NCBI GenBank assembly: GCA_045811525.1
Contig: JBJMTV010000004.1
Span: forward strand, 124,001-188,000
Direction of reading: 5' to 3'
Length of the DNA: 64,000 bases
Source: VAZQ01 sp045811525
GTDB lineage: Bacteria; Pseudomonadota; Alphaproteobacteria; Rhizobiales; Xanthobacteraceae
Under the pieces are notes generated by a model. That model made no database searches, was not told the DNA's origin, and saw nothing but the letters and a program-made list of their open reading frames with translations. Below, in pieces: positions 17,956 through 26,704 of the stretch (position 1 is its first letter; each line of letters starts with the position of its first letter). Both the position numbers and the translations under genes were made by a program.

Positions 17956-19248
17956 ATGAAATTCCACGTAGATAGATTCGATTGGTTCGGAGCGGTTGGT
18001 TGGGCCTTTGGCCCGCGCGGGTCCCTCATTATCGAGGCATGGGCGGCCGGCCACTGCATAGGAAGTCGGAGAGTGGACGGCGCCCGACCAGACGTAGCAG
18101 CTGCGCACCCGGACGAGCCTTTAAGCGCGGGCTCTGGGTTCTACCTAAGCTTTCAACTTCCCGCAGAGATCGACGAGGTGGAAATTTCCCTCAAGATCAG
18201 AAATACCAACGAGACCCAGAACAAGATTGATGATGTCCATGAAATCGGCAGAAAATGGGTTCTAAATCCCTTTCACCTTGGCAGTATCGATTTCCACAGC
18301 ACGGGACCTCACGACATTGCGACCAGTTCGTTTCCCAAACAGATCACGACTGCACTCGCGGCATTGTGGCCAGACCTGAACGTTACGCAAGCCCCTGAAG
18401 GCATGCACAAAACTCTTATAAGCAAAATAGGACTTATCGCATCTCAATTGGCATTATCATCGCCGTCAGTAACTCCGGTCGTCGGCTACTTCAAGTTCCT
18501 CCGGTCGGTCTGGAGCCATTTTCAGTTCGTCGCCCATTACTTTCCAAAAGTGAACCTGGACAAAGCATTCACGGACAAGGATTGGGACAGCACTCCAAAC
18601 ACGCCAGACGAGCTAATGTCCATTGCTCATCAGCTATATGTTCTTAGATCTTACGGCGTCGAGGGTGATCTCGCTGAATTCGGTTGTTTTAAGGGTTACA
18701 GCTCGGCCATGTTGAGCTATGCTTGCTCACTCCTTGGGATTAGGCTGCACATATTCGACTCGTTTGCGGGTTTGCCCCCGTCTGAGTCGCGTCATTACAA
18801 TGAGGGAGAGTTCTGCGGCTCTTTAGACGAGGTGAGAAGAAACGTTGCTTTGTATGGTTCTCCTGAGGCAGTCGAATATCACCCCGGCTATTTCAGCCAA
18901 TCCATACCGGCGAATATAACAGGCCTACCGAAATTCGCTGCCATCTGGATGGACGTAGACCTATTTAGTTCGGCCAATGACGTGATGATGATCACGGACA
19001 AGCTCGACATTCACGGGGCAATATTTAGTCATGAATGCCAATCAAGCAGCTTTACCAATGGGCACGTTGTCGGCGGACCAGTTACTCCAGAGAACGTAGT
19101 CGCAGCAATTGTTGGGCATTTCGAAAGGTTGAACATCCCGATCGCCGGGAGATTTATCGCAGGGTGCACGGGAGCGTTTTGGCGCAAGCACCAGGGTATC
19201 CCTGTGCTGGCAAACGAGGAGCTCATGTCTCTGCTGCGCGTCGTTTGA
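17956..19248 (+). CDS. TylF-like O-methyltransferase with extra N-terminal domain
   Basis: 430 aa. The C-terminal 230 residues are a TylF/macrocin O-methyltransferase-type domain: GVEGDLAEFGCFKGYSSAMLSYACSLLG (SAM loop), HIFDSFAGLPPSESRHYNEGEFCGS, YHPGYFSQSIP, and the acidic metal-binding phrase AAIWMDVDLFSS. These enzymes need a divalent metal and methylate sugar hydroxyls. The first 100 residues form a separate strand-rich domain starting FDWFGAVGWAFGPRGSLIIEAWAAG, like GW modules in neighbouring proteins. Probable role: O-methylation of a glycan sugar (inference). It is followed within 64 bases by the PhyH-like gene. Confidence 0.82.
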   Translation: MKFHVDRFDWFGAVGWAFGPRGSLIIEAWAAGHCIGSRRVDGARPDVAAAHPDEPLSAGSGFYLSFQLPAEIDEVEISLKIRNTNETQNKIDDVHEIGRKWVLNPFHLGSIDFHSTGPHDIATSSFPKQITTALAALWPDLNVTQAPEGMHKTLISKIGLIASQLALSSPSVTPVVGYFKFLRSVWSHFQFVAHYFPKVNLDKAFTDKDWDSTPNTPDELMSIAHQLYVLRSYGVEGDLAEFGCFKGYSSAMLSYACSLLGIRLHIFDSFAGLPPSESRHYNEGEFCGSLDEVRRNVALYGSPEAVEYHPGYFSQSIPANITGLPKFAAIWMDVDLFSSANDVMMITDKLDIHGAIFSHECQSSSFTNGHVVGGPVTPENVVAAIVGHFERLNIPIAGRFIAGCTGAFWRKHQGIPVLANEELMSLLRVV

Positions 19249-19311
19249 ACGCTGAGAATGATAGCGTGCTGCTACGTCGTTACGAAAAGCCCACCTCGGA
19301 GAGAATGTATC

Positions 19312-20382
19312 ATGCTGAAGCGTTCGGAATTCAAGGACCCGCTACCTGGAGTCCCGCTGATTGAAAATCCGTTCTTTTGGCGGCTGTCCGCGACCGAGGC
19401 TTGGGATGCTGAGACTCACCGTGTCGCCGCGGATCTGCGTTCCAAAGGCTATGCTATACTCGATTTTCCGGACGAGGCTCTTGCGGCCCGTGCCGAAGCG
19501 ATTAAGACGACCTTTTCGCCTAGGTATGCCTGGGATGCCTGGCGCGCCGGCAAGATCGATTCTTTGCGCATTCAGGATGCCTGCGTCTTTGACGAAAACG
19601 TCAAGAGTATTGCTGCCAATGCCCGTATCTTGGACCTCCTAACCAAGGTGTTTGGCAGACGCGCCTTTCCTTTTCAAACCTTGAATTTTGCGGTTGGTAC
19701 GCAACAGCATGTGCATACGGACAGCACGCATTTCAGCTCGGTGCCGGAGCGCTTCATGTGCGGAGTATGGCTCGCCTTGGAGGACGTCGATGAATTCAAT
19801 GGGCCCTTGATACTCTACCCTGGCAGTCACACTTGGCCCGTTTACACCAATGAACAGCTAGGGGTGAACGCACAAGAGCAGCAGCCCGATACGGCGCACT
19901 ACGTCAACTATACCCGTTTGTGGCAGGAGCTGATTGACCTCCATGGCGCTAAACCAGAGCGATTTCTTGCAAAGAAGGGACAAGCCCTCATCTGGCTAGC
20001 CAATCTGCTTCATGGCGGAGACAAGCAGCACGCTTTAGAACGAACGCGATGGAGCCAAGTCACGCATTACTTCTTCGAAGGATGTGTCTATTACACGCCG
20101 TTGCTTTCGACCCCGTTCTACGGAAATATCCATTTTCGGCATCTCACGGATTTCTCCACCGGGGAGCCGGTGAATCATACCGTAGGGGGATATCGGGTCC
20201 CCGACCGATTCATCGAGGCAGCCAAAACTAGCAATTTTGCGCCGCGCCCAGTCGATTCGTTGCCACCTGATTTTGATCCGCAATCCTATTTGACGCTAAA
20301 CCCGGATGTCGCCGCGGCGAACGTCGATGCTGCAACTCACTATCTGACCTTTGGATGGCGTGAAGGCCGAAGGTGGGAATGA
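19312..20382 (+). CDS. Phytanoyl-CoA dioxygenase-like Fe(II)/2-oxoglutarate enzyme with C-terminal NPDV repeat
   Basis: 356 aa from ATG 19312, preceded by GGAGAG about eight bases upstream; an upstream frame to 19258 is not needed. PhyH-fold marks: HVHTDSTHF supplies the His-x-Asp iron ligands, NGPLILYPGSHTWP is the usual strand, and LLHGGDKQ holds the distal His. Family members hydroxylate lipids or sugars. The last 45 residues (FDPQSYLTLNPDVAAANVDAATHYLTFGWREGR) are one copy of the same repeat found five times in the 1356-aa glycosyltransferase, tying the two together. The 3' end overlaps the convergent membrane-protein gene by 87 bases. Confidence 0.82.
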   Translation: MLKRSEFKDPLPGVPLIENPFFWRLSATEAWDAETHRVAADLRSKGYAILDFPDEALAARAEAIKTTFSPRYAWDAWRAGKIDSLRIQDACVFDENVKSIAANARILDLLTKVFGRRAFPFQTLNFAVGTQQHVHTDSTHFSSVPERFMCGVWLALEDVDEFNGPLILYPGSHTWPVYTNEQLGVNAQEQQPDTAHYVNYTRLWQELIDLHGAKPERFLAKKGQALIWLANLLHGGDKQHALERTRWSQVTHYFFEGCVYYTPLLSTPFYGNIHFRHLTDFSTGEPVNHTVGGYRVPDRFIEAAKTSNFAPRPVDSLPPDFDPQSYLTLNPDVAAANVDAATHYLTFGWREGRRWE

Positions 20383-22395
20383 GCTTGTTGCGAGATGCTT
20401 TTCCCGCAGCTGTAACCATGCAGCGCAAGAAAGCAACGCGGCACAGACAAGCATAAAATGGGCGGGCGCCAGGTATGTGAGATGTAATGCGGGGAATGAA
20501 GTGGCGTCGATGAGAATAATCAAGCCACCACGCACAATGACCAGCAGCCACGATGCGACCGCAAGAATGCAGCAAGCGTTATGGAATACGAACCTTCCAT
20601 AGAACAGGATATTCGCCACGAAGGCGCATATGCCAGCGGCTAGCATTGGGAAAAGGATCAGATTGTAATTCGTAAGCACCAGCGTACGCATGGCCGCAGA
20701 CAATGTATCGGACGGCTCTGGTGGGTACAATTCATAACCAGCATTCGGTTCGGCATCAGTGCTGTCGATGAACACACGGCCAGTCCCAAGCTCAATCTCG
20801 AGCGGAGCGCGCCCGAGGTCGGCAAGTGACCGCTGGGCCTCTGAGCCATCCGGCCCTCTAAACTGCAGGACGCACTTGGGGCTGCAGGCGGTGCGAATCA
20901 CAAACCTTTGATGCGTGGCTGCGGCATCGCTGAACGCCTTTTGAATATCGGGGCTGTCTTTGCGGGTATAGGACAGGCCACCCCACGATCCATCGCCATC
21001 CCCAACCTGCATGGAAACCCAATCAGCGCCTGACCTATAGTACCAGCCCGAAATCTGAAAAATGGCCGAAGCATCCGGGATATCTTTCGACGGAGAGTGC
21101 TCGGGATAATTCAGGAACCTCAGGTTTGTAATTAGCTCTTCGTGTGTTCCCGTGCTTGGCTGAGCTTCAAAACGTGAATATACGAAAAGAAGCTCCATCA
21201 GGCGCAGAGTGTCGCGCGGCAGCTCCTCCACAACGTGTTGCCAATGGAATGGCGGCATCTCTGGGGTGAGCTGAGCAGAGCACTCGAGCCTGCCATCGTC
21301 GCAAGCTGCAGAAATCTCATCTGCGAGCTCACCGAAAAAGGCCGACGCCTTGGCAGGATCAGAAAAATGCCCTGCGGAGGAGGCTGCATGACGCAACACA
21401 AACATGAACCATCCCGATCCGATGTCACCGCACGATCGAGGAGAAGCATTGCACGTGAGCTTCGCCCAAGCTTCTCCGGGCGGCCCATCCAGATAGCCAC
21501 TCAGCGAGGCAAAGGCGGGACTAACAGCCTTGGCGCGCTCTCTGGCCGCTCGCGTCATTGATACGAAGGGCCTTGTTCCGCCGGAGCGAATACTGTGAAG
21601 CGCTGCTAGCGCACGTTGAAAATTGGCTTCTTTAACATCAACCCCTACAAACGAGCCGTACTCAACCCAGTTGGCAGCACGAAAGCCCACCTGAATGATC
21701 ACGAATGTAAGCAAAAACGTGAATAGCCCGAGAACGAATTTGCGGACACGCCGCTCTCGTGATGCAACCGTTGTGCCACCCACAATTAATACGAGTAATG
21801 CTGGAATAATCCATACTCCCTCCTCCCTGCTCAACCAGAACCATCCTAACGAGATGCCAGCAACGATCGCGGCTGCAAGTGTGCGCTCGAATGTTTTTGT
21901 ACAAAATATCATCCACACCACTGTTCCAAGAACAAGCAAAAGCTGGGCATAATATATTACGTCTCGATACACCCGTAGCATATCGGACGTCATCGGAATT
22001 GGGTCCCAAATAAGCATGGTCAGCAAAGCACAGGAGAGCAGCAAGGATCTAACGAGCCAACGAATAGCCAGGACAAAAACGATGATCGCAGCGCAGTGAA
22101 ACAGTGCATGAGCTAAAGAGACGGAGATGCCGAGCCAATGTCCCAAGGCCAGAAAGGCGGCATATCCAGGGCCCTTCATTAGGGTGTACTCGTTGTAAGT
22201 CCCAAGCCAATTCCCCTCTGCGAGCGAGCGGCCCAACTGCATGTAGAGCCCGCCATCATGCGGCCCCAGCTCGATTTGAATTGGCGTGTGCACGCGGACC
22301 ATGACGTAGCTCAGGCTTAAAAGAGCGACATATGTATAAGCTACCCAAGTCGGCAACTTGACTTGAGCCATTTTCGTGATTGTTTGAACCATCGA
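20296..22395 (-). CDS. Polytopic membrane protein, paralogue of the 12671-14377 product
   Basis: 699 aa from the Met at 22395 (MVQTITKMAQVKLP; a Met at 22371 is also possible). The frame opens further upstream inside the next gene, but that part is not protein-like. Membrane segments begin VAYTYVALLSLSYVMV; the first loop has GPHDGGLYMQLGRSLAEGNWLGTYNEYTLMKGPGYAAFLAL, as in the paralogue. A soluble insert of about 280 residues, longer than in the paralogue, contains LRFLNYPEHSP and ISGWYYRSGADWVSMQV, then four C-terminal segments follow (TSFPALHLTYLAPAHFMLV). GT-C-like topology; lipid-linked sugar transfer is a guess. Its 3' end overlaps the dioxygenase gene head-on. Confidence 0.72.
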   Translation of the reverse strand, partial: SMVQTITKMAQVKLPTWVAYTYVALLSLSYVMVRVHTPIQIELGPHDGGLYMQLGRSLAEGNWLGTYNEYTLMKGPGYAAFLALGHWLGISVSLAHALFHCAAIIVFVLAIRWLVRSLLLSCALLTMLIWDPIPMTSDMLRVYRDVIYYAQLLLVLGTVVWMIFCTKTFERTLAAAIVAGISLGWFWLSREEGVWIIPALLVLIVGGTTVASRERRVRKFVLGLFTFLLTFVIIQVGFRAANWVEYGSFVGVDVKEANFQRALAALHSIRSGGTRPFVSMTRAARERAKAVSPAFASLSGYLDGPPGEAWAKLTCNASPRSCGDIGSGWFMFVLRHAASSAGHFSDPAKASAFFGELADEISAACDDGRLECSAQLTPEMPPFHWQHVVEELPRDTLRLMELLFVYSRFEAQPSTGTHEELITNLRFLNYPEHSPSKDIPDASAIFQISGWYYRSGADWVSMQVGDGDGSWGGLSYTRKDSPDIQKAFSDAAATHQRFVIRTACSPKCVLQFRGPDGSEAQRSLADLGRAPLEIELGTGRVFIDSTDAEPNAGYELYPPEPSDTLSAAMRTLVLTNYNLILFPMLAAGICAFVANILFYGRFVFHNACCILAVASWLLVIVRGGLIILIDATSFPALHLTYLAPAHFMLVCAALLSCAAWLQLREKHLATSSFPPSAFTPSKGQIVSCSIDVRRGDIRV

Positions 22396-22435
22396 GAGAC
22401 TACGCGCGGGTGCTGCAGGTCGTGAGACGCTCAAT

Positions 22436-25400
22436 CTATGCAGGCAGCTTCGCAATGCGTGGTGGGAACGCAAGATCGCAGTAGTACGACTTGAGCGAGA
22501 GATTCGGGTTATAGAACGGATCGCTCTTGAGCGTGTCACCCCACAATCCCTGCATCAGCCTGACCTCGTCCTCAAACTGCTGGCGTCGCTTCGGGGAGTC
22601 GTGCCGACCAACCGAAGCTGATTCGTGGTGATAGAGCTCGACTGTTGGCGTCCATAGAATGCGCCATCCCGCTGCGCGCAGCCTGATGCAGAGATCCACA
22701 TCGTTGAACGCAATCGCCAGTTCCTCGTTGAACCCCCCCACTTGCTCGAAGGCTTGGCGACGAAGCACCATGCAAGCGGCGGTGACACACGACAGGTCCT
22801 GCTCGAGAACGGCCCGCCCGAAATAACCTGGGCTTCCCTTGGGCATGTTCACGTATTGATGGCCGGCAACCCCGTGCAGTCCGAGAATGACACCAGCGTG
22901 CTGGATCGTATCGTTAGGATAGTAGAGGAGGCTGCCCACAGCTCCGACTTCCGCCAGCTGTACCCGGGCGACGAGCCGTTCGAGCCAATCTGGCGTGATC
23001 ACCTCGACGTCATCGTTCATGAGACAGATGATCGGCGCATCCGATCGACTGACGGCCCAATTGTTGATCTTGGAATAATTGAAGGGCTGGTCCTCGTAGG
23101 CCAGCACTCGCACCCGCGAGTCGGCTTTCAAGGATTGAAGGTAGTCCCGTTGCTGCGGCACGCGAAGGCACTTCTCATTGATTGCGAGCAGCACATCGAA
23201 TGCCGGATAGGTCGTTCGCGCCAGCAGGGTTCCGAGGCTCGTCGGCAGCAAGTTGCGCCCGAACGAGGATGGAATGACCACGGCGACGCGCGGCAATGTG
23301 CCTGATAAGTGATACTCCACCTGGTAGAATTGATCTCGCGCACGCTTTACCGAGGCCACCGTTCCAGATCGGCTCAGGTGCTCCTCAACGGCGCGCGCTC
23401 CCGCTTCCCATGCGTATGGCTTGGCCTTGATGCCGTCTGAGGACGCGGTGGAGCCCTGCACTGCTCGCCAGTGGTAGAGTACACGCGGAATGTGAAGAAT
23501 ACGGTCCGCGCTCGTCAGCTCGGTACAGCGCAACAACAAATCGTGGTCCTGGCTCCCCTCGAAACCGAGACGAAAGCCCCCAGCTTTGTGCAACAGGGTC
23601 CGTCGGAAAACGCCCAGATGTGAAAACATGTTTTGCGCGAGGATCAGCGCTGGATTCCAGTCCGGCTTAAAGTACGCCGAATACCTCTCGCCCTTGTCGT
23701 CGAGCTTGTCCTCATCACTGAAGATGAGATCAGTGTCGGGATGGTTCAACACCTCGTTCGCCACCCAGAAAAGGGCGTGCTCGGCTAGTTCGTCGTCGGC
23801 ATCAAGCAGGGCCACGAACTCGCCGCTCGCGAGCTCGAGCGCACTGTTGGAATTGGCCGAGATATGCCCGTTTGTGTCTCGGAAGGTTACGCGAATGCGC
23901 GGGTCTTGCTCGGCATATTCCTTCAACACGGCGCGAACGTCCGGTTCCGTAGACGCATCATCCGAGATGCACAGCTCCCAGTCAGGATAGAGTTGCCTGC
24001 GCACGGATTCGATCGCACGTCTTAGAAAGTCTTCGTTCGAGTTGTATACCGGCATCAAAACGGAAATCAGCGGCCGAGCTGGCAGCTTCTCGACCGAAGC
24101 ACGGAATACCGACCGATCCTCATCCGTGAGGGTGTCATATTGCTTGACCCAGGAGCGGTAGTCACGCCGGACCAGCTCATGCCCGGTCCACCCGTGTTGA
24201 ATGAAATGAGCCAGCGGATTAAGTGCGCCAGCGGCAACCTCGGGGTGCTCCGAGATGTAGCGTTTCGTGTCAAAACCCTCGCAGGGTTCCCGCCCCTCCT
24301 TCGCGCCATACGTCAAGTAGTGTACCAGAGGGTTTGCCCCGTCGGCCGCCACATCTGAATAGGTCGAACAGTACCAGTTACCGTCAAAGAAGGGGTTTGG
24401 ATCGCGCCCCTCGGCACCGCCGAAACGCAAATAATGCAGGAGGGGGTTGGTACCCGAGGTACGAACGTCCGGGTTTTGCTCAAGATACCAGCTGGTGTCG
24501 AATAACGGGTTCGGATTACGACCTTCCGCGGCTCCGCACCGGATATAGTGCAAGAGCGGATTGACACCGGAGCGGCGCACGTCCGCATTCTGTTGCAGAT
24601 ACCAATCCGTGTCGAATAGCGGATTCGGGTCACGACCCTCCTCCGCGCCAGTGGTGAGGTAATGCAGCATAGGGTCGAAACCCGCGGCGACAACCTCGGG
24701 GTATTTGCGGCTATACCATTCGGCGTCCAACATACCTGATGAGGCGAGCGCTTCGTGGTCTGTCTGGCGTTGCCGCCGAGTGCGCAAATGACGAACGAGG
24801 CGAAACGTTAGCGCCCACCACAGCACCTGTGACGCCTGCCACAAGGGCCGTACCAGCCACGGAAGCTTCCTGGCCACCGCCCGCAGTCCTGCCGTTGCTC
24901 GCCAGCTGACACTGCTCTTGAGCGCATTCAATTCCCTGGTCCGAGCCGCAAGGCCGATCTGCAAGGCGGCGAAGTCTCTGCTCCGAGCCGCAAGCGCCTC
25001 CTCCAGGAGCCCGACCTGAGTGACCTCGCCTTCGAGTTCTGCGACCCGAGCTCGCGTACCTTCCAGGGCACCGCGAAGCTGCTTTATTTCCTGTTCTAAA
25101 GAGCGCGCGCGGGCGTGCTCTGTACTATAATCATTGCACCGAGTTGTTAGCTCGCGCTCGAGCGTTCCGCGGTGGGCTCGCAGGGCGGTGACTTGTTGAC
25201 TGAGCCTCCCAACCTCGGCGGAGCGCGCGTTCAGAAGTCCGTTCAGTTCGATCGACCGCGAGCGCTCACTCAGCAGGTGCATATTGACCTGATCAAGAAC
25301 GGCGGAACGGTCAGCGAAGACGCGCTCAAGCTCCGTCGAGCGAGTGCGGGCTATGTCCAGCTCCCGGCCGAGCTCCTCAATCGTGGCGGCACGGGTACGT

Positions 25401-26506
25401 ATGCCGCTTTCGAGGTCGGCCGCCCGGCCGGCCGCGGCGCTCAATTCCTGTTTGAGGCTCGACGCTTCTGTCGATTGCGCCTGTAGCTCCTTTTGCAGGC
25501 GCGTCGTCTCGACCGTCCGCTCCTCTAGGTCTTTCTCGAGCCGTGTGACCTCCAGCGCGCTTGCGTTCAGCTGGGCTTGCAGGCGCGTCGTCTCGACCGT
25601 CCGCTCCTCTAGGTCTTTCTCGAGCCGTGTGACCTCCAGCGCGCTTGCGTTCAGCTGGGCTTGCAGGCGTCTTGCCTCAGCCGTCCGCGCCTTGACCTCC
25701 TCTGCGCAGCGGCTCGCGTCGGCAGCGGTCTGCGCGTGTGAAAACTTCAACGTGAAGAGAGAGCCGAGACGAGCATAGGCATTGCGTATGGGCGTCGCCG
25801 TTTCCACGCCTTTGCCAGAGAGAAGGGGACGGACGTTTTGCGGAAGACTAGGTCCAACCCCCAGCACTCCGAGCCCGTGGCCATGAAAAAATTCGAAGCT
25901 CGGGTACTGTGACCGAAGCTCTTCCCATAGCTTGAAGACGCCAAAATCATGCTCCCGCACATTGGTGTCGTGAAGCAGGATCACGCCGCGGTCGGACAGC
26001 TTGGGCAGCCAAGCGTCGAAGTCATGCCTCACATCGCGATAGAAATGGCGACCGTCGATATGCAGAAGATCAATCGAGCCGTTGCTGAAATGAGGAAGCG
26101 CCTCGTCGAATGTGGAACGTATCAATGTCGAGAAGCCGGAGTGCTTTGCACTGTTATAGCTGTGGACCTGCTGGAAGACCTCCTCGCCATAGGCCCCAGC
26201 ATGTTCATCGCCCTCCCAGGTATCGACCGCGAAGCACTTGGTCGCGATGTGCAGCCGCTGGACGGCCTCGCAGAATGTGAAATACGAATATCCCCAGTGC
26301 GTCCCAAGCTCGACCAGAATACGTGGTCGCAGCGCATCTACCAGCCATAGCGCAAATGGCGCATGCTCCAACCATGCCGACTGCATTGAGGGGACGGCTG
26401 GTATCCAGAACGACGCAGTGGAAATGAAACGACCGAGACCACTGCTTACAGCCGGCGCATCCTTGCCTGTGATGCGGCGCTTCGGCCGCTCGGTCAGGTC
26501 TTCCAT
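22436..26506 (-). CDS. 1356-aa methyltransferase / coiled-coil / repeat / double GT2 protein
   Basis: Four parts are visible. Residues 1-225: class I methyltransferase (Methyltransf_24 type) with ILVELGTHWGYSYFTFCEA, CFAVDTWEGDEHAG and IDLLHIDGRHFYRDVRHDF. Residues 260-530: long coiled coil, including a perfect 28-residue tandem duplication at 281-336. Residues 593-775: five copies of a 38-residue repeat (FDTDWYLQQNADV...NPLLHYIRCGAAEGRNPNP). Residues 812-1000 and 1073-1300: two GT2 domains, with ISVLMPVYNSNEDF and LLDADDEL (902-905) in the first and ICLMNDDVEVI plus FNDVDLCIRLRAAGW in the second. A Trp-rich amphipathic stretch near 550-580 may touch the membrane. Likely a chain-assembling glycan synthase with a length-measuring coil, as in WbdD-like O-antigen systems (inference). 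Confidence 0.88.
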   Translation of the reverse strand: MEDLTERPKRRITGKDAPAVSSGLGRFISTASFWIPAVPSMQSAWLEHAPFALWLVDALRPRILVELGTHWGYSYFTFCEAVQRLHIATKCFAVDTWEGDEHAGAYGEEVFQQVHSYNSAKHSGFSTLIRSTFDEALPHFSNGSIDLLHIDGRHFYRDVRHDFDAWLPKLSDRGVILLHDTNVREHDFGVFKLWEELRSQYPSFEFFHGHGLGVLGVGPSLPQNVRPLLSGKGVETATPIRNAYARLGSLFTLKFSHAQTAADASRCAEEVKARTAEARRLQAQLNASALEVTRLEKDLEERTVETTRLQAQLNASALEVTRLEKDLEERTVETTRLQKELQAQSTEASSLKQELSAAAGRAADLESGIRTRAATIEELGRELDIARTRSTELERVFADRSAVLDQVNMHLLSERSRSIELNGLLNARSAEVGRLSQQVTALRAHRGTLERELTTRCNDYSTEHARARSLEQEIKQLRGALEGTRARVAELEGEVTQVGLLEEALAARSRDFAALQIGLAARTRELNALKSSVSWRATAGLRAVARKLPWLVRPLWQASQVLWWALTFRLVRHLRTRRQRQTDHEALASSGMLDAEWYSRKYPEVVAAGFDPMLHYLTTGAEEGRDPNPLFDTDWYLQQNADVRRSGVNPLLHYIRCGAAEGRNPNPLFDTSWYLEQNPDVRTSGTNPLLHYLRFGGAEGRDPNPFFDGNWYCSTYSDVAADGANPLVHYLTYGAKEGREPCEGFDTKRYISEHPEVAAGALNPLAHFIQHGWTGHELVRRDYRSWVKQYDTLTDEDRSVFRASVEKLPARPLISVLMPVYNSNEDFLRRAIESVRRQLYPDWELCISDDASTEPDVRAVLKEYAEQDPRIRVTFRDTNGHISANSNSALELASGEFVALLDADDELAEHALFWVANEVLNHPDTDLIFSDEDKLDDKGERYSAYFKPDWNPALILAQNMFSHLGVFRRTLLHKAGGFRLGFEGSQDHDLLLRCTELTSADRILHIPRVLYHWRAVQGSTASSDGIKAKPYAWEAGARAVEEHLSRSGTVASVKRARDQFYQVEYHLSGTLPRVAVVIPSSFGRNLLPTSLGTLLARTTYPAFDVLLAINEKCLRVPQQRDYLQSLKADSRVRVLAYEDQPFNYSKINNWAVSRSDAPIICLMNDDVEVITPDWLERLVARVQLAEVGAVGSLLYYPNDTIQHAGVILGLHGVAGHQYVNMPKGSPGYFGRAVLEQDLSCVTAACMVLRRQAFEQVGGFNEELAIAFNDVDLCIRLRAAGWRILWTPTVELYHHESASVGRHDSPKRRQQFEDEVRLMQGLWGDTLKSDPFYNPNLSLKSYYCDLAFPPRIAKLPA
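24167..24730 (-). repeat. Five-copy 38-residue WYL/NPDV protein repeat (coding)
   Basis: Within the 1356-aa protein (residues 593-780) five units share the plan F-D-x-x-W-Y-x-x-x-x-P-D-V...G-x-N-P-L-x-H-Y-L...G-A-x-E-G-R-x-P-N-P. A single further copy ends the dioxygenase at 20382. The motif is common in large bacterial glycosyltransferases; its function is not known to me. Confidence 0.8.
25495..25662 (-). repeat. Perfect 84-bp tandem duplication in coiled-coil coding region
   Basis: Two adjacent 84-bp copies (25495-25578 and 25579-25662) appear identical base for base and encode the 28-residue heptad unit LQAQLNASALEVTRLEKDL... twice. The identity implies a recent duplication; 84 bp equals four heptads, so the coiled-coil register is kept. 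Confidence 0.9.
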
Positions 26507-26704
26507 TGAAGCACTCTTACGCTACTCGGTAGGATCTCGTGGAAATTGCGGAAAGCCGGGCTCATTGCAGTCAATGGCGGTGGTTCCCATTGTTTTGGGC
26601 CATGAACCCGAGTTGCACAACTTCAACCCCAATCGAAAGCTCCGACCAGGGCGCACCCTCGACTTTCCGCCAAACGCAACGCGAGTAGCTTATGCCGCCT
26701 GCAA

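Noticed and set aside
22396..22539. N-terminal extension of the 20296-22395 membrane protein
   Set aside because: Overlaps the end of the giant glycosyltransferase gene and is Arg/Ser-rich; the first membrane helix follows the Met at 22395.
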